Shown: positions 51,957 to 61,089 of the stretch, piece after piece
Position numbering within the stretch: position 1 is the first letter of the stretch
Layout of the letters: each line of letters begins with the position of its first letter
Assembly (NCBI RefSeq): GCF_003337215.1
Contig: NZ_QPIG01000001.1
Span: 992,001 to 1,056,000 of the forward strand
Origin: Oceanihabitans sediminis
GTDB lineage: Bacteria; Bacteroidota; Bacteroidia; Flavobacteriales; Flavobacteriaceae
Direction of reading: 5' to 3'
Length of the DNA stretch: 64,000 bases
Program-made: the position numbers and the translations under genes
The notes under the pieces: generated by a model
What the model saw: the letters and a program-made list of their open reading frames with translations, nothing else
The model's database searches: none
What the model was told of the DNA's origin: nothing

Positions 51957-53450
51957 TTAGGCTTTAGCGCTTAAGGATTTAAAAAACACAAAAGCAAAAC
52001 CTATAAAAAGCATTAGGTGAAAAGGGAAAAGCCCGAAGTCTCCATCTTGGTCACCAACCACAAAAGCACTATACATTCCAAAAGCAAAATATAGCATTAA
52101 TAAACCTTCAATAATTACATGGGCAGATATGTTTTTGTTGAGGTACACGTTTCCTTTCCAACTATCTTTTAAACTATGTATATTGAATTTTGGTGTTCGA
52201 ATAAATTCACTTCGTTTTCCTAGATGCCCTTCGATAACTGCAATAGAATTATGTAACGAAAAACCCATCGCGATAGAAAAAAAGGTAAAAAACATCATAA
52301 TATACTTTCCGAAGTTTTTTATTCCGGAACCATAGGTGTTTTTGTACATAAACCAATAGCAAATAAAAAAAAGGATACTGCTTATTACAAAAAAACTCAT
52401 CACATAAAAGTAAGGTTTTAAATATGTGTATTCGTTTTTTATATACAACATCGGAATGCTTAAAATAGCAACTATTAGCACGTTTAAAAACATGGTAGAG
52501 TTTAGTAAGTGTAGCAGTCCGTGCACCTTTGTTTTGGTAGAAATATTTTCACTTTTAATAACTCTTAAAAACATTTTTCTGAAATTCTCTGCACCACCTT
52601 TATTCCATCTAAACTGTTGGGATCTTACAGCACTAATTACAACAGGTAGTTCTGCAGGGGTTTCTACATCTTCTAAATACTTGAATTTCCAGTTTTTTAA
52701 TTGTGCTCTGTAGCTTAAATCTAAATCTTCTGTAAGGGTGTCTCCTTCCCAGTTTCCTGCATCGTAAATACATTCCTTTCGCCAAACACCTGCTGTTCCG
52801 TTGAAATTAATGAAATGCCCTTTGCTGCTTCTTCCTACTTGTTCTAGTGTAAAATGCGCATCTAGAGCAAATGCCTGAATTTTTGTAAGGATTGAATAAT
52901 TTCTATTAATATGGCTCCAGCGCGTTTGTATTACCCCAATTTCTTCGTCTTTAAAGTAAGGAATCGTTTGCATTAACCAGTTTTCATTAGGGAGAAAATC
53001 GGCATCAAAAATGGCGATAAACTCTCCTTTCGCAGTTTTCAAGCCTTCTTTTAAAGCACCTGCTTTAAAGCCTTTTCTGTTTGTTCTGCAAATATGTTTT
53101 ATGTCTAATCCTTGCTCTTTTATTCTGGCAATTTGTGCTGCAGTGGTGTTTATTGTTTCATCTGTAGAATCATCTAAAACCTGAATCTCTAATTTGTCTT
53201 TGGGGTAGTTGAGTTTTGCAATATTTGTGAGTAGCCGTCCCATTACGTATAACTCGTTATATACCGGTAATTGAATGGTTACAAACGGAATTTCTTCCGA
53301 ATTTGAAAAATCAAATTTTTCAGCATTGTCTCTAGTTTTCTTTGCTTTAAGATAGTTCATGAGAAGGTTGAACTGCGCCAATGCATACATGAAAATGAGC
53401 AGTAGCGAAATAGTATAAATAGCAATAATTATATAGGAAACAATTATCAT
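51957..53450 (-). CDS. Cellulose synthase-like family 2 glycosyltransferase
   Basis: This 497-residue enzyme has N- and C-terminal membrane helices around a processive GT2 domain. Visible motifs are TIQLPVYNE, VLDDSTDET, FDADFLP, TEDLDLSYR and QQFRWNKGG (Q-x-x-R-W). These are the D, D-x-D, D, Q-x-x-R-W set of CesA/CslA enzymes. It would polymerise or transfer a hexose from a nucleotide sugar. The gene overlaps the next-upstream DPM-like gene by 4 bases. Confidence 0.86.
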   Translation of the reverse strand: MIIVSYIIIAIYTISLLLIFMYALAQFNLLMNYLKAKKTRDNAEKFDFSNSEEIPFVTIQLPVYNELYVMGRLLTNIAKLNYPKDKLEIQVLDDSTDETINTTAAQIARIKEQGLDIKHICRTNRKGFKAGALKEGLKTAKGEFIAIFDADFLPNENWLMQTIPYFKDEEIGVIQTRWSHINRNYSILTKIQAFALDAHFTLEQVGRSSKGHFINFNGTAGVWRKECIYDAGNWEGDTLTEDLDLSYRAQLKNWKFKYLEDVETPAELPVVISAVRSQQFRWNKGGAENFRKMFLRVIKSENISTKTKVHGLLHLLNSTMFLNVLIVAILSIPMLYIKNEYTYLKPYFYVMSFFVISSILFFICYWFMYKNTYGSGIKNFGKYIMMFFTFFSIAMGFSLHNSIAVIEGHLGKRSEFIRTPKFNIHSLKDSWKGNVYLNKNISAHVIIEGLLMLYFAFGMYSAFVVGDQDGDFGLFPFHLMLFIGFAFVFFKSLSAKA

Positions 53451-54136
53451 TTAAAACTATATTTAAAGATCCATCCTAATATTTTAACGCCAGCCATAAT
53501 ACTTCCTTTTACAGTACCTGAAACTTTAGATACCCCTATTCTGTTTCTGTAATTCACAGGGATTTCTACGTAACTTAGTTTCTGTTTTAAAGCTTTCAAT
53601 TGCATTTCTACCGTCCAGCCATAAGTTTTGTCTACCATGTTTAGAGCAAGAAGTTTTTCGTATTTAATGGCTCTAAAAGGACCAAGGTCTGTGAATTTTG
53701 CCCCGAAAAATAGCTTCATTAAAAAGGTAGCTAGCCAATTTCCGAAAATTTGTTGCGGCGTCATGGAGCCTGACTCTCGCAATTCTTTCACTCTTGCACC
53801 AATAACAAAGTCGATATTATTTTTTATAATTGGTTGAACAATTTGATTTAACTCCTCTGGGAAGTCACTATAGTCGCCGTCTAAAAAAACAAGAATGTCT
53901 GGTTTGATTTCTTGTTTAGAAATATAATCCATTCCCTTTAAACAAGCATAACCATAACCCATGCGTTCTTCTTTTAAAACCGTAGCTCCAGCGTTTTTTG
54001 CATTGCTTTCTGTAGCGTCTGTTGAGTTGTTGCTAACTACAATCACTTCTGAAACAATTTCAGGAATATCATGAATGACTTTTGCAATAGAATCGGCTTC
54101 GTTAAAAGCTGGAATGATGACTTTTATATTGGGCAT
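53447..54136 (-). CDS. Dolichyl-phosphate mannose synthase-like GT2
   Basis: The 229 residues contain VIIPAFNEADSI, an acidic VVSNNSTDAT and LDGDYSDFPEEL (D-x-D), followed by GARVKELRESGSMTPQQ. These are typical of DPM1-like enzymes that make polyprenyl-phosphate hexose. A C-terminal segment (SGTVKGSIMAGVKILGWIFKY) may associate with the membrane. It is the donor-making partner suited to the GT39/87-like protein encoded downstream. Confidence 0.86.
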   Translation of the reverse strand: MPNIKVIIPAFNEADSIAKVIHDIPEIVSEVIVVSNNSTDATESNAKNAGATVLKEERMGYGYACLKGMDYISKQEIKPDILVFLDGDYSDFPEELNQIVQPIIKNNIDFVIGARVKELRESGSMTPQQIFGNWLATFLMKLFFGAKFTDLGPFRAIKYEKLLALNMVDKTYGWTVEMQLKALKQKLSYVEIPVNYRNRIGVSKVSGTVKGSIMAGVKILGWIFKYSFK

Positions 54137-54180
54137 TACAAGTTTTTTAGAATTTGCAAAAGTACGATTGTTTTTAGTTT

Positions 54181-55779
54181 TTATTTCTGATTTAGTAAAT
54201 CCATTAAATCTACATCGTTACCTAATAAAACTTCTGTAGGATTAATTCTGCCTTTCATAGAATCATTCTCTAGTTTTAAAACTCCTCTAGGGCAAACTGC
54301 AGAACAAATACCACAACCAACACAGCTAGAACGCACAATGTTTTCGCCTTTTTGAGCATAGGCTCTAACATCAATTCCCATTTCGCAATAGGAAGAACAG
54401 TTTCCACATGAAATGCATTGTCCGCCATTAGTAGTAATTCTGAATTTCGAAAATAATCGTTGTTGAAAACCTAAGATGGCAGCCATTGGGCAACCAAACC
54501 TGCACCAAACTCTATTTCCTAGAATTGGGTAGAAGCCGGTTCCTATTACACCAGAAAAAATAGATCCAATCATAAAGCCATAGGAAGCTCGTAGTGTTTC
54601 TGCTTCCAAAAGAAATAATTTTGTATCACTAGAAAAGTAATGCATCCCTATCAAGGTGATAATTACTACAAAATAACCTATTGCTCCATATTGTGCATCT
54701 TTTCCAAATTCCTTGCGTTTAAAAACCATGACTAAAGTGAAAATAAGGGTAAGGAATGCAGCGACCAATGCAAGGAAGATTCCTTTTGTAAGCCAATATT
54801 TTTCTGGGTCATAACTTAGGTAGGTGTAGATTACTGCGGTTGTCATAAGTACTACAAACACTAAAACGGTATGAACAAGCCAGCGTTCCAACTTCCATGC
54901 TTTTAAACTCTTGTCACTTAAATGTCTAAAGGAATCGCCTGCAGTTTCAGCTAGTCCGCCACAACCACAAACCCAAGAGCAATACCATCTTTTTCCGTAT
55001 TTATAGGTTAGGATTGGCGTGATGACGAAAATGGATATAACACCAAAAATAAGCAGTGCTAAACCAATATTACCGGCACTAATAAAATCGTCTACTCTAT
55101 ATTGTTCAAAATTATAATAGTTTAATGGCCAGATGTTTTTTAAATCATAGTAGGGGAGATTAAAGCTGTCGGAGTTTAGTCTAGCCATGAATTCTGGGAT
55201 TAAAAAAGCGAAGGCTAACTGAAAAAACATCACTGATATTGTTCGTATTTGTTCATATCGATTATGTCGGTATTTTAAAAGAAACTTATACCCGAAAACT
55301 AGAATAGCAACGGTGTATAGGGTTCCGTACACAAACCATTGGCTTGCAGGATTTCCACTTAATAGATTACTTAAAGGATCAAATAAAGAAACTAAGCCAG
55401 TGTTTGGATTGCCATCTTTGCCTAGTCCAAGTAGATGAGGGTAAAAATAAAGTACTATATAAAAAGTGGTTAAAACAATTCCGGTTAACCAACCTAATAG
55501 TCCGCGGGAAGAAAGGGATTTAAACCAAACATCATCATTTTTAATTCCTTTTGATTTTTTTAAATAAGCATCATTAGCAAAGAGAATAACTCCTTCGGTT
55601 ATTAATAATAAGGAAGCAGTTAAAGTCCATCCTCTATTTGAAAAATCCACATTCAATAATGCAAGTGATAGTATAAATAAGCCAACAACACCTAGCGTAA
55701 GGGCAATTTTTTGTTTGCTTGAAATGTCCTGTGCGTCTGGTTTTGCAAGTGACATGCTTCTATGTATTTTATTGCTCAT
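54181..55779 (-). CDS. Membrane 4Fe-4S electron-transfer protein (NapH/NosR-like)
   Basis: The 532 residues comprise about ten hydrophobic helices. Two pairs of cysteines in the membrane region (WYCSWVCGCGG and VWCRFGCPM) resemble the NosR/NapH/RdxA C-x-x-x-C motifs. A C-terminal ferredoxin domain holds two 4Fe-4S clusters (CISCGNCSSYCEMG and CVGCGICSAVCPRG). It should pass electrons through the membrane. Together with the adjoining FAD protein it may form a reductase module. Gap to the FAD gene is 24 bases. Confidence 0.87.
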   Translation of the reverse strand: MSNKIHRSMSLAKPDAQDISSKQKIALTLGVVGLFILSLALLNVDFSNRGWTLTASLLLITEGVILFANDAYLKKSKGIKNDDVWFKSLSSRGLLGWLTGIVLTTFYIVLYFYPHLLGLGKDGNPNTGLVSLFDPLSNLLSGNPASQWFVYGTLYTVAILVFGYKFLLKYRHNRYEQIRTISVMFFQLAFAFLIPEFMARLNSDSFNLPYYDLKNIWPLNYYNFEQYRVDDFISAGNIGLALLIFGVISIFVITPILTYKYGKRWYCSWVCGCGGLAETAGDSFRHLSDKSLKAWKLERWLVHTVLVFVVLMTTAVIYTYLSYDPEKYWLTKGIFLALVAAFLTLIFTLVMVFKRKEFGKDAQYGAIGYFVVIITLIGMHYFSSDTKLFLLEAETLRASYGFMIGSIFSGVIGTGFYPILGNRVWCRFGCPMAAILGFQQRLFSKFRITTNGGQCISCGNCSSYCEMGIDVRAYAQKGENIVRSSCVGCGICSAVCPRGVLKLENDSMKGRINPTEVLLGNDVDLMDLLNQK

Positions 55780-55803
55780 ATTTTTAACCTTCCTGGTATT
55801 TTT

Positions 55804-57102
55804 TTAGATACTTGTTAGCTGCTTGTTGTATGTTGTAAAAATTTCTTTTTCAAAGCTTTTAAAGAACTCTGGATCAAAATTAGCTTTCTTAAGATGTTTT
55901 ATAACGTATTCTAAACTACGTTTTTCGCTAAGCCATTTATCAAAAACTTCATGTCGCATTCTTATTCCAAAAGTATTAATGCCTTTAAATTCGTTTGTGA
56001 GTTTGTGATATTCAATTGTAATGCATTTTGTGTCATCGGGATGCTTCCAATGAAAATGATTGTGCTGCTCTTTTGGTTTTGCAAAGACCCAACCGTAGGT
56101 TTGATATTCTATATCTAAAAACTTAGCCGAGTTAAACCAATATCCGGGTTTGTATGCAAATTTATTTCCGCAGATAGTTTGCGCTACGGTTTCTCCCATC
56201 ATTCGGCCTGTGTACCAAACAGCTTCTATAGGGCTTCTTTCTCCAACGGTTTCCTGTTGCTCTGCACAATCGCCAATAGCATAAACGTTTGGAATATTGG
56301 TTTCTAAAAATCTATTTACTTTGACGCCTCTACCGATTGTAATTTCAGTGTTCTTTAAAAAACCTATATTTGGAGAAACACCAGCGGTTAATCCGACAAA
56401 GTCACATGGGGTTTCTTCTCCTGTTTCTTCGATAATTACCGATTTTACTTTGCCGTTTTCATCTGAAACTATTTCCTTTAGATTAGTATTTAATCGCAAA
56501 TCTATATGGTGATTTTTGATATGTCTATTAAGCATTTCGCTTTCGCCTTTCGGCAAAACACCATTCCAAAAGCTGGTTTCTCTAACTAAAAAAGTAACAG
56601 GAATATTTCTAGAACGAAGCATTTCTGCCAATTCTATTCCAATTAATCCGCCACCAACAATTACTGCGCGTTTACAGACTTTGTTGTTTGGTGCGTAAAC
56701 TTCTAAATTATCTAAATCTTGTTTGCTATATAGGCCTTGAACTCCTTTTAAATCTTGTCCTGGCCAACCAAATTTGTTGGGCTTACTTCCGGTGGCAATA
56801 ATTAGCTGGTCATACTGTAGGCTGTCTCCTTCAGTAAAATGAAGTGTTTTAGAAGAGGTGTCTACTGTTTTAACATAAGCTTGCTTTAGTTCGATGCTAT
56901 TTTTTTTCCAAAACCAATCTTCATATGGTTTGGTATGCTCATATTTCATGTGCCCCATGTAAATATACATAAGTGCTGTTCGGGAAAAGAAGTGTTTGGT
57001 TTCAGAAGAAATAATGGTTATTCTTTTGTCTGAAAGTTTTCTGATGTGTCTTGCAGCAGTAACTCCAGAAATTCCGTTTCCAATAATAACAACGTGGCTC
57101 AT
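55804..57102 (-). CDS. NAD(P)/FAD-dependent oxidoreductase
   Basis: This 432-residue flavoprotein has the pyridine nucleotide-disulphide reductase fold. FAD is bound at VVIIGNGISGVTAARHIR (about 3-20), NAD(P)H at VIVGGGLIGIELAEML, and the second FAD motif is NVYAIGDCAEQ. No redox-active CxxxxC is present, so it is of the rubredoxin/ferredoxin reductase type. It likely feeds electrons to the 4Fe-4S membrane protein downstream. Confidence 0.86.
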   Translation of the reverse strand: MSHVVIIGNGISGVTAARHIRKLSDKRITIISSETKHFFSRTALMYIYMGHMKYEHTKPYEDWFWKKNSIELKQAYVKTVDTSSKTLHFTEGDSLQYDQLIIATGSKPNKFGWPGQDLKGVQGLYSKQDLDNLEVYAPNNKVCKRAVIVGGGLIGIELAEMLRSRNIPVTFLVRETSFWNGVLPKGESEMLNRHIKNHHIDLRLNTNLKEIVSDENGKVKSVIIEETGEETPCDFVGLTAGVSPNIGFLKNTEITIGRGVKVNRFLETNIPNVYAIGDCAEQQETVGERSPIEAVWYTGRMMGETVAQTICGNKFAYKPGYWFNSAKFLDIEYQTYGWVFAKPKEQHNHFHWKHPDDTKCITIEYHKLTNEFKGINTFGIRMRHEVFDKWLSEKRSLEYVIKHLKKANFDPEFFKSFEKEIFTTYNKQLTSI

Positions 57103-57142
57103 TCTTTTAGTTTGGTTTTTAATAGGTCGTTGGTTTTGTCTA

Positions 57143-57190
57143 AACCTTAATGTTTAAATGAAATTTATTTTCCATTTAATGATTAAGGTT
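57143..57190 (-). promoter_or_regulatory. Long hairpin between the two halves of the minus-strand cluster
   Basis: AACCTTAAT (57143-57151) pairs with ATTAAGGTT (57182-57190) and TTAAATG (57154-57160) pairs with CATTTAA (57173-57179), with a small internal loop. No U-tract follows in the transcribed direction. It sits in the only gap above 100 bases between 63079 and 49761 apart from 59560-59669. Confidence 0.55.
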
Positions 57191-57227
57191 AGTTAAGTGA
57201 TAAATAATCAATGATTTAAATTTAGTT

Positions 57228-57920
57228 TTAAGCAATGTGTTTGTTGTAATATAGGTATAAATCATCTGCAGAAGCACCAAGCCATTTTTTTATATAGATG
57301 GCCCAAAAATGAAACTGCAGCTTCCAAATACCATGTTCTTGGTATCTTCTCGCTGAGGTTTTTATTTTCTTATTAATTACTACAAATTGTTTTCTTGCGT
57401 AAAGTTCGTTGATTAAAATATTGTCTTCGTAGATGGTATATCCTTCATTAAATCCGCCAATTTCGTGAAATAATTCTTTGCTTATAAATTGACTTTGGTC
57501 TCCGCCACGACATGCTCTCCATGAAAACTGCGTAAGCCAGCTAGCTAAACGAAGCCACCAATGATTGCTTTCAAATTGCATTCTGAAACAGCCAGCAAGG
57601 TTGTTTTTGTTTATTTCTTGAATAATATATTTATCAAAATCTTTAGGTGGAAAGGAATCTGCGTGTAGAAAATATAAGATGTTTCCGGTAGCGGCTTTTG
57701 CACCAAGATTCATTTGTTTGGCTCTTCCTTTTTTAGAATGTAATAGCTGAATATGCTTCAAGTTGGAAACTATTTCTACAGATGCATCCGTACTTCCTCC
57801 ATCTACAACGATGATTTCTGCAATATTTTTATCGGAAGCATTTTCCATTAGGTGATCAAGCAGGTTTTTTATGTTTTCTGCTTCGTTCAACATGGGTATG
57901 ATAATGGAAACACTATTCAT
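57228..57920 (-). CDS. TIGR04283-type (arsenosugar/rSAM-selenodomain-associated) glycosyltransferase 2
   Basis: The start MNSVSIIIPMLNEAENI is at 57920; an upstream ATG would overlap the DUF547 gene and add 22 residues of weak conservation. The 230-residue GT2 domain shows VVDGGSTDAS and FLHADSFPP (D-x-D equivalent), then GGDQSQFISKELFHEIGGFNEG. This matches the family that NCBI names arsenosugar biosynthesis glycosyltransferase. It belongs with ArsS and the TIGR04282-type enzyme in the same cluster. Confidence 0.85.
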   Translation of the reverse strand: MNSVSIIIPMLNEAENIKNLLDHLMENASDKNIAEIIVVDGGSTDASVEIVSNLKHIQLLHSKKGRAKQMNLGAKAATGNILYFLHADSFPPKDFDKYIIQEINKNNLAGCFRMQFESNHWWLRLASWLTQFSWRACRGGDQSQFISKELFHEIGGFNEGYTIYEDNILINELYARKQFVVINKKIKTSARRYQEHGIWKLQFHFWAIYIKKWLGASADDLYLYYNKHIA

Positions 57921-57967
57921 GTTCTGGTATTTCTTAGAAGAAGCTAGGCTTCTTTTTCCGGGAGAAA

Positions 57968-58681
57968 CTATTCGTTTAAATCCCAATTATAATCTAAATA
58001 ACTCTTTTTTGCTTTAGGTGAAATCTTTACTTCTGTGTATAAAATTAAAAAGTCTATTAAACTTTCGTTTTGTTTAAAGTCCTTTGAGAACCATTGAAAT
58101 ATTTTAGATAGTTTTATCTCGTCTTTGGTGATTATATTTCGGCTTTTATCTGCTAAAAATTCTTTGGTAGCTTTGCTTAATTGTTCTTCTAATTTAGAAG
58201 ACGTAAATGCTTCGTTTTGTAATTTAGGGCAAGAATAAGAAGCGCAAACTATTGCAAAATGTATTCGAGGCTCGTTCATTTTACGTAAAATTTGATGTTC
58301 TATTTCGTCTAAATTATAAAGTTTATCACCAAGCTTCCATAGACGTTGTTCCCAGGGATTTTTAATGTCCTTTATGCTTTTTATAGGGTAATTTCTAAGG
58401 ATTAAATCTATAGTTAATGCATTGTATGCATTTATCCAATAAGCGAGTTTTTCGTTTTTTGACCAAGTTTCTTTTCGGTGGTTTGCACTAAGTAATTCAA
58501 TATAAGTATGTAGTTTTTTTATGTCTGTTTTAAATCCTTGATAATCTACATTTCCTTGTTTTGAAACATGTTTTTGAAGCAAACTATTGAAAATAGCATG
58601 GTCTAATGTTTGTAAATTCTTTTCCGTTCCAAAGGAAAGGGAGAAAATAAGGGTAAATGCGAAAATTAGGATGTTTTTCAT
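57968..58681 (-). CDS. DUF547 secreted protein
   Basis: The 237-residue protein has a signal peptide (ending LSFG) and the DUF547 domain: LAYWINAYNALTIDLILRNYP at about 80-100, then IHFAIVCASYSCPKL and IFQWFSKDFKQ. The NAYNA/CASxSCP pattern is the hallmark. DUF547 has a transglutaminase/papain-like Cys-His arrangement but no defined function. The start overlaps the hydroxylase stop by four bases. Confidence 0.88.
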   Translation of the reverse strand: MKNILIFAFTLIFSLSFGTEKNLQTLDHAIFNSLLQKHVSKQGNVDYQGFKTDIKKLHTYIELLSANHRKETWSKNEKLAYWINAYNALTIDLILRNYPIKSIKDIKNPWEQRLWKLGDKLYNLDEIEHQILRKMNEPRIHFAIVCASYSCPKLQNEAFTSSKLEEQLSKATKEFLADKSRNIITKDEIKLSKIFQWFSKDFKQNESLIDFLILYTEVKISPKAKKSYLDYNWDLNE

Positions 58682-59559
58682 TTCTTTAATGGGTATAATT
58701 CCTGACTAACAAAATCTTCTGGAAATGTTTCGTCACCTTCAAAACCTAATTCAATATCTCTTCCATCGTATGGGATGTAGTCAGTTTTGAAAATATAATC
58801 CCATAGACTTAATGTAATACCGAAGTTTACACCATATCTTCTGTCTTCTGGTAATTCTTTAGAGTGGTGCCAGATATGCATTTTGGGGTTGTTAAAAACA
58901 TATTTCAAGATACCGTAATCCCAGCCAATATTTGCATGGTTTAAATGTCCGATAGTAATATTGAAGAAGTGCACTAAAGCCACGTCTTGAGCAGAGAAAC
59001 CACCAATAATTGCTAGCGGAATATATTTTAATGAGTTATAAACCACAGGTTCCATCCAATGGTAGCGTAGGTGTGCGGCAAAGCCCATTTCCTTAACAGA
59101 ATGATGCACTTTATGGAAATTCCATAGAAAATCCGATTTATGAAGTAATCTATGTGTCCACCATTGAACAAAGTCAATAACAATAAAAAAGATTAGAATT
59201 CGCAGCCAAAAAGGGAGTTCGTTGATGTCTAATACCTGAAAACTAGATACAGATAAACCTACTAAGCCTAATACATCATTAAAAAGCTCTGCTGCCGAGT
59301 TGGATAAAGCAATTAGCACAATTAAGTTTAGTATGAAGAAATTAAAAAACATGTAAAAGGTGTCTAGCCAAAAATCTTTACGGAATAAAGACTGGTTTTT
59401 TCTCCAAGGAAAAATAGCTTCTAAGGCCCAAACTACAAGGGAAATGATAATTAAACCATAGAAGTAATTCTCCCAATTCAACTCCATTAAAACAGATTGT
59501 TTTATGTAGTTCCAATAATCGGAATACGAGTTTTTTATTATATCAACGTATTTTTCCAT
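58678..59559 (-). CDS. Sterol desaturase / fatty acid hydroxylase-family membrane enzyme
   Basis: The 293 residues contain four or more membrane helices and the di-iron histidine boxes: HRLLH (about 135), FHKVHHS and, further on, HIWHHS. This is the FA hydroxylase family. Substrates in bacteria range from lipids to carotenoids. Its presence in this operon suggests that the product of the pathway is attached to, or is, a lipid. A gap of 110 bases separates it from PNP. Confidence 0.87.
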   Translation of the reverse strand: MEKYVDIIKNSYSDYWNYIKQSVLMELNWENYFYGLIIISLVVWALEAIFPWRKNQSLFRKDFWLDTFYMFFNFFILNLIVLIALSNSAAELFNDVLGLVGLSVSSFQVLDINELPFWLRILIFFIVIDFVQWWTHRLLHKSDFLWNFHKVHHSVKEMGFAAHLRYHWMEPVVYNSLKYIPLAIIGGFSAQDVALVHFFNITIGHLNHANIGWDYGILKYVFNNPKMHIWHHSKELPEDRRYGVNFGITLSLWDYIFKTDYIPYDGRDIELGFEGDETFPEDFVSQELYPLKK

Positions 59560-59669
59560 AACTATATTCTAAACAGGTTTTATTAAATGAACCTGTAAAA
59601 ATACTTCCATTTACTCTTTAGTTCTGTAACTTTTGATACACAGCAAAGCTCTGTTACAACTTACTGAAA

Positions 59670-60482
59670 TTATAAATTTTTAATTAACTCTTTGAGTAGG
59701 GTAATCATGTCTGGTTCTGCTTTTGCAGCCATGGCAATAATTTCGTTAATGTTTACAGGTTTTAAGTTAGCAGGATCACATTCATCTGTTAAAACAGAAA
59801 CTGCAGCAGCTTTTAATTTTAAATGGTTTGCTACAATAATTTCTGGAACGGTACTCATTCCTACGGCATCTGCACCAATAATTTTTAGCATTCTGTATTC
59901 TGCTCTTGTTTCTAATTGCGGACCAACAACACTAGCGTACACACCTTCGTGTAACTTGATGTTGTTTTCTTTAGCTATACTACGAAAGGTTTCGTTGATT
60001 TTTGTGTCATAAGGAGCGCTCATATCTACAAATCGTTCTCCTAATGCAGAAACACCTTTAAAGGCTAGTGGAGAACTTCCTTGAAGATTGATATGGTCTT
60101 CAATAAGCATTAATTCCCCTTTTTTGAAATTGGTATTTATTGCTCCGGATGCATTAGAAACTAGTAAGGTTGTAATTCCTAACTTTTCCATGATACGAAC
60201 CGGATAGGTTACATCTTGTAAAGAATATCCTTCGTATACATGAAAACGACCTTGCATAATCACTACTTTTTTGCCTGCTAGATCCCCATAAATAAGTTTT
60301 CCTTTGTGAAATTCCACAGTTGCTGTTGGGAAGTTTGGAATATGGTTGTAGCTTATTTCTTTTAAAATAGTTACTTCTTCTAAAAGTTTACCAAGTCCGG
60401 TTCCTAAAATAATTCCTATTTCTGGTTTATCAAATCCTTTATCTTGTAAGTATTCTACGCTTTCGTTAATGTATCTAGTCAT
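59670..60482 (-). CDS. Purine nucleoside phosphorylase (class I)
   Basis: This 270-residue trimeric-type PNP cleaves a purine nucleoside with phosphate. It shows GIILGTGLG, the phosphate-site GRFHVYEGY, VSNASGAIN, and VVGPQLETRAEYRML. The base-recognition residue, Asn243 in the human enzyme (SLITNK), is Asp233 here (SVLTDEC). An Asp at this position favours 6-aminopurines such as adenosine. In an ArsS cluster the natural substrate may be an adenosine derivative. It overlaps the preceding TIGR04282 gene by eight bases. Confidence 0.92.
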   Translation of the reverse strand: MTRYINESVEYLQDKGFDKPEIGIILGTGLGKLLEEVTILKEISYNHIPNFPTATVEFHKGKLIYGDLAGKKVVIMQGRFHVYEGYSLQDVTYPVRIMEKLGITTLLVSNASGAINTNFKKGELMLIEDHINLQGSSPLAFKGVSALGERFVDMSAPYDTKINETFRSIAKENNIKLHEGVYASVVGPQLETRAEYRMLKIIGADAVGMSTVPEIIVANHLKLKAAAVSVLTDECDPANLKPVNINEIIAMAAKAEPDMITLLKELIKNL

Positions 60483-61089
60483 TGTTACTTATTAAATTTT
60501 TTAATGTGGTATTGTTTTTCATATCTTCAAAAGTATCAATATCATTTAATACTTCTAATTGATGTATTTTTAATTTATATAAATCCTTCAAAGTATCTTT
60601 AAAAACCGAAGATGTGCTCCATTTTTTGTCTTTAAAAATAGCTTCATTCAAGGTTTTCATTCCTAGTAAATAATAGCCGCCGTCTTTTGCCGGACCTATA
60701 ACAATATCGCGTTTATTTAGCTTTTGAAAAGCTTCTTCGATATGTTTTTCTTTTAAATCGAATAAATCACTGCCAACAATTATAACTTTTTCGTAGTTGT
60801 TGTTGAAAGCATTTTGAAAGGCGTGCAGCATTCGTTCTCCCAGATCTTCTCCTTTTTGAAGATATTTTAGGTATGTAGCATTATCCCAAATATCTTCTTT
60901 GTTAATTTCTTCAGAATAATAAACTGCCTTGTCGCTGTCTATATTTCTTATAGTCTTTTCGGTGTGCTCAAGTAAATAGCTGTAAATATGTAAAGCGGAA
61001 GCATCACCTATAGTTTTTGCTAAACGTGTTTTTACTTTCCCAAGTTCTGGGTTTCGTGTAAAAATAATAATTAGGTTTTTGCTATTCAC
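60475..61089 (-). CDS. TIGR04282-type (arsenosugar/rSAM-selenodomain-associated) transferase 1
   Basis: The 204 residues form a CofC/MobA-like nucleotidyltransferase or glycosyltransferase domain. Motifs are FTRNPELGKVKTRLAKTIG, IIVGSDLFDLKEKHIEEAF, IGPAKDGGYYLLGMK and LNDIDTFEDM. This is the family annotated as arsenosugar biosynthesis glycosyltransferase 1. It overlaps rhodanese by four bases and PNP by eight, so the three are a single translation unit. Confidence 0.88.
   Translation of the reverse strand: MNSKNLIIIFTRNPELGKVKTRLAKTIGDASALHIYSYLLEHTEKTIRNIDSDKAVYYSEEINKEDIWDNATYLKYLQKGEDLGERMLHAFQNAFNNNYEKVIIVGSDLFDLKEKHIEEAFQKLNKRDIVIGPAKDGGYYLLGMKTLNEAIFKDKKWSTSSVFKDTLKDLYKLKIHQLEVLNDIDTFEDMKNNTTLKNLISNND

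Noticed and set aside
50563-54136. Cellulose biosynthesis locus
   Set aside because: The CesA-like enzyme lacks a PilZ domain and bcsB-like partner; its neighbours indicate polyprenol-phosphate glycosyl transfer.
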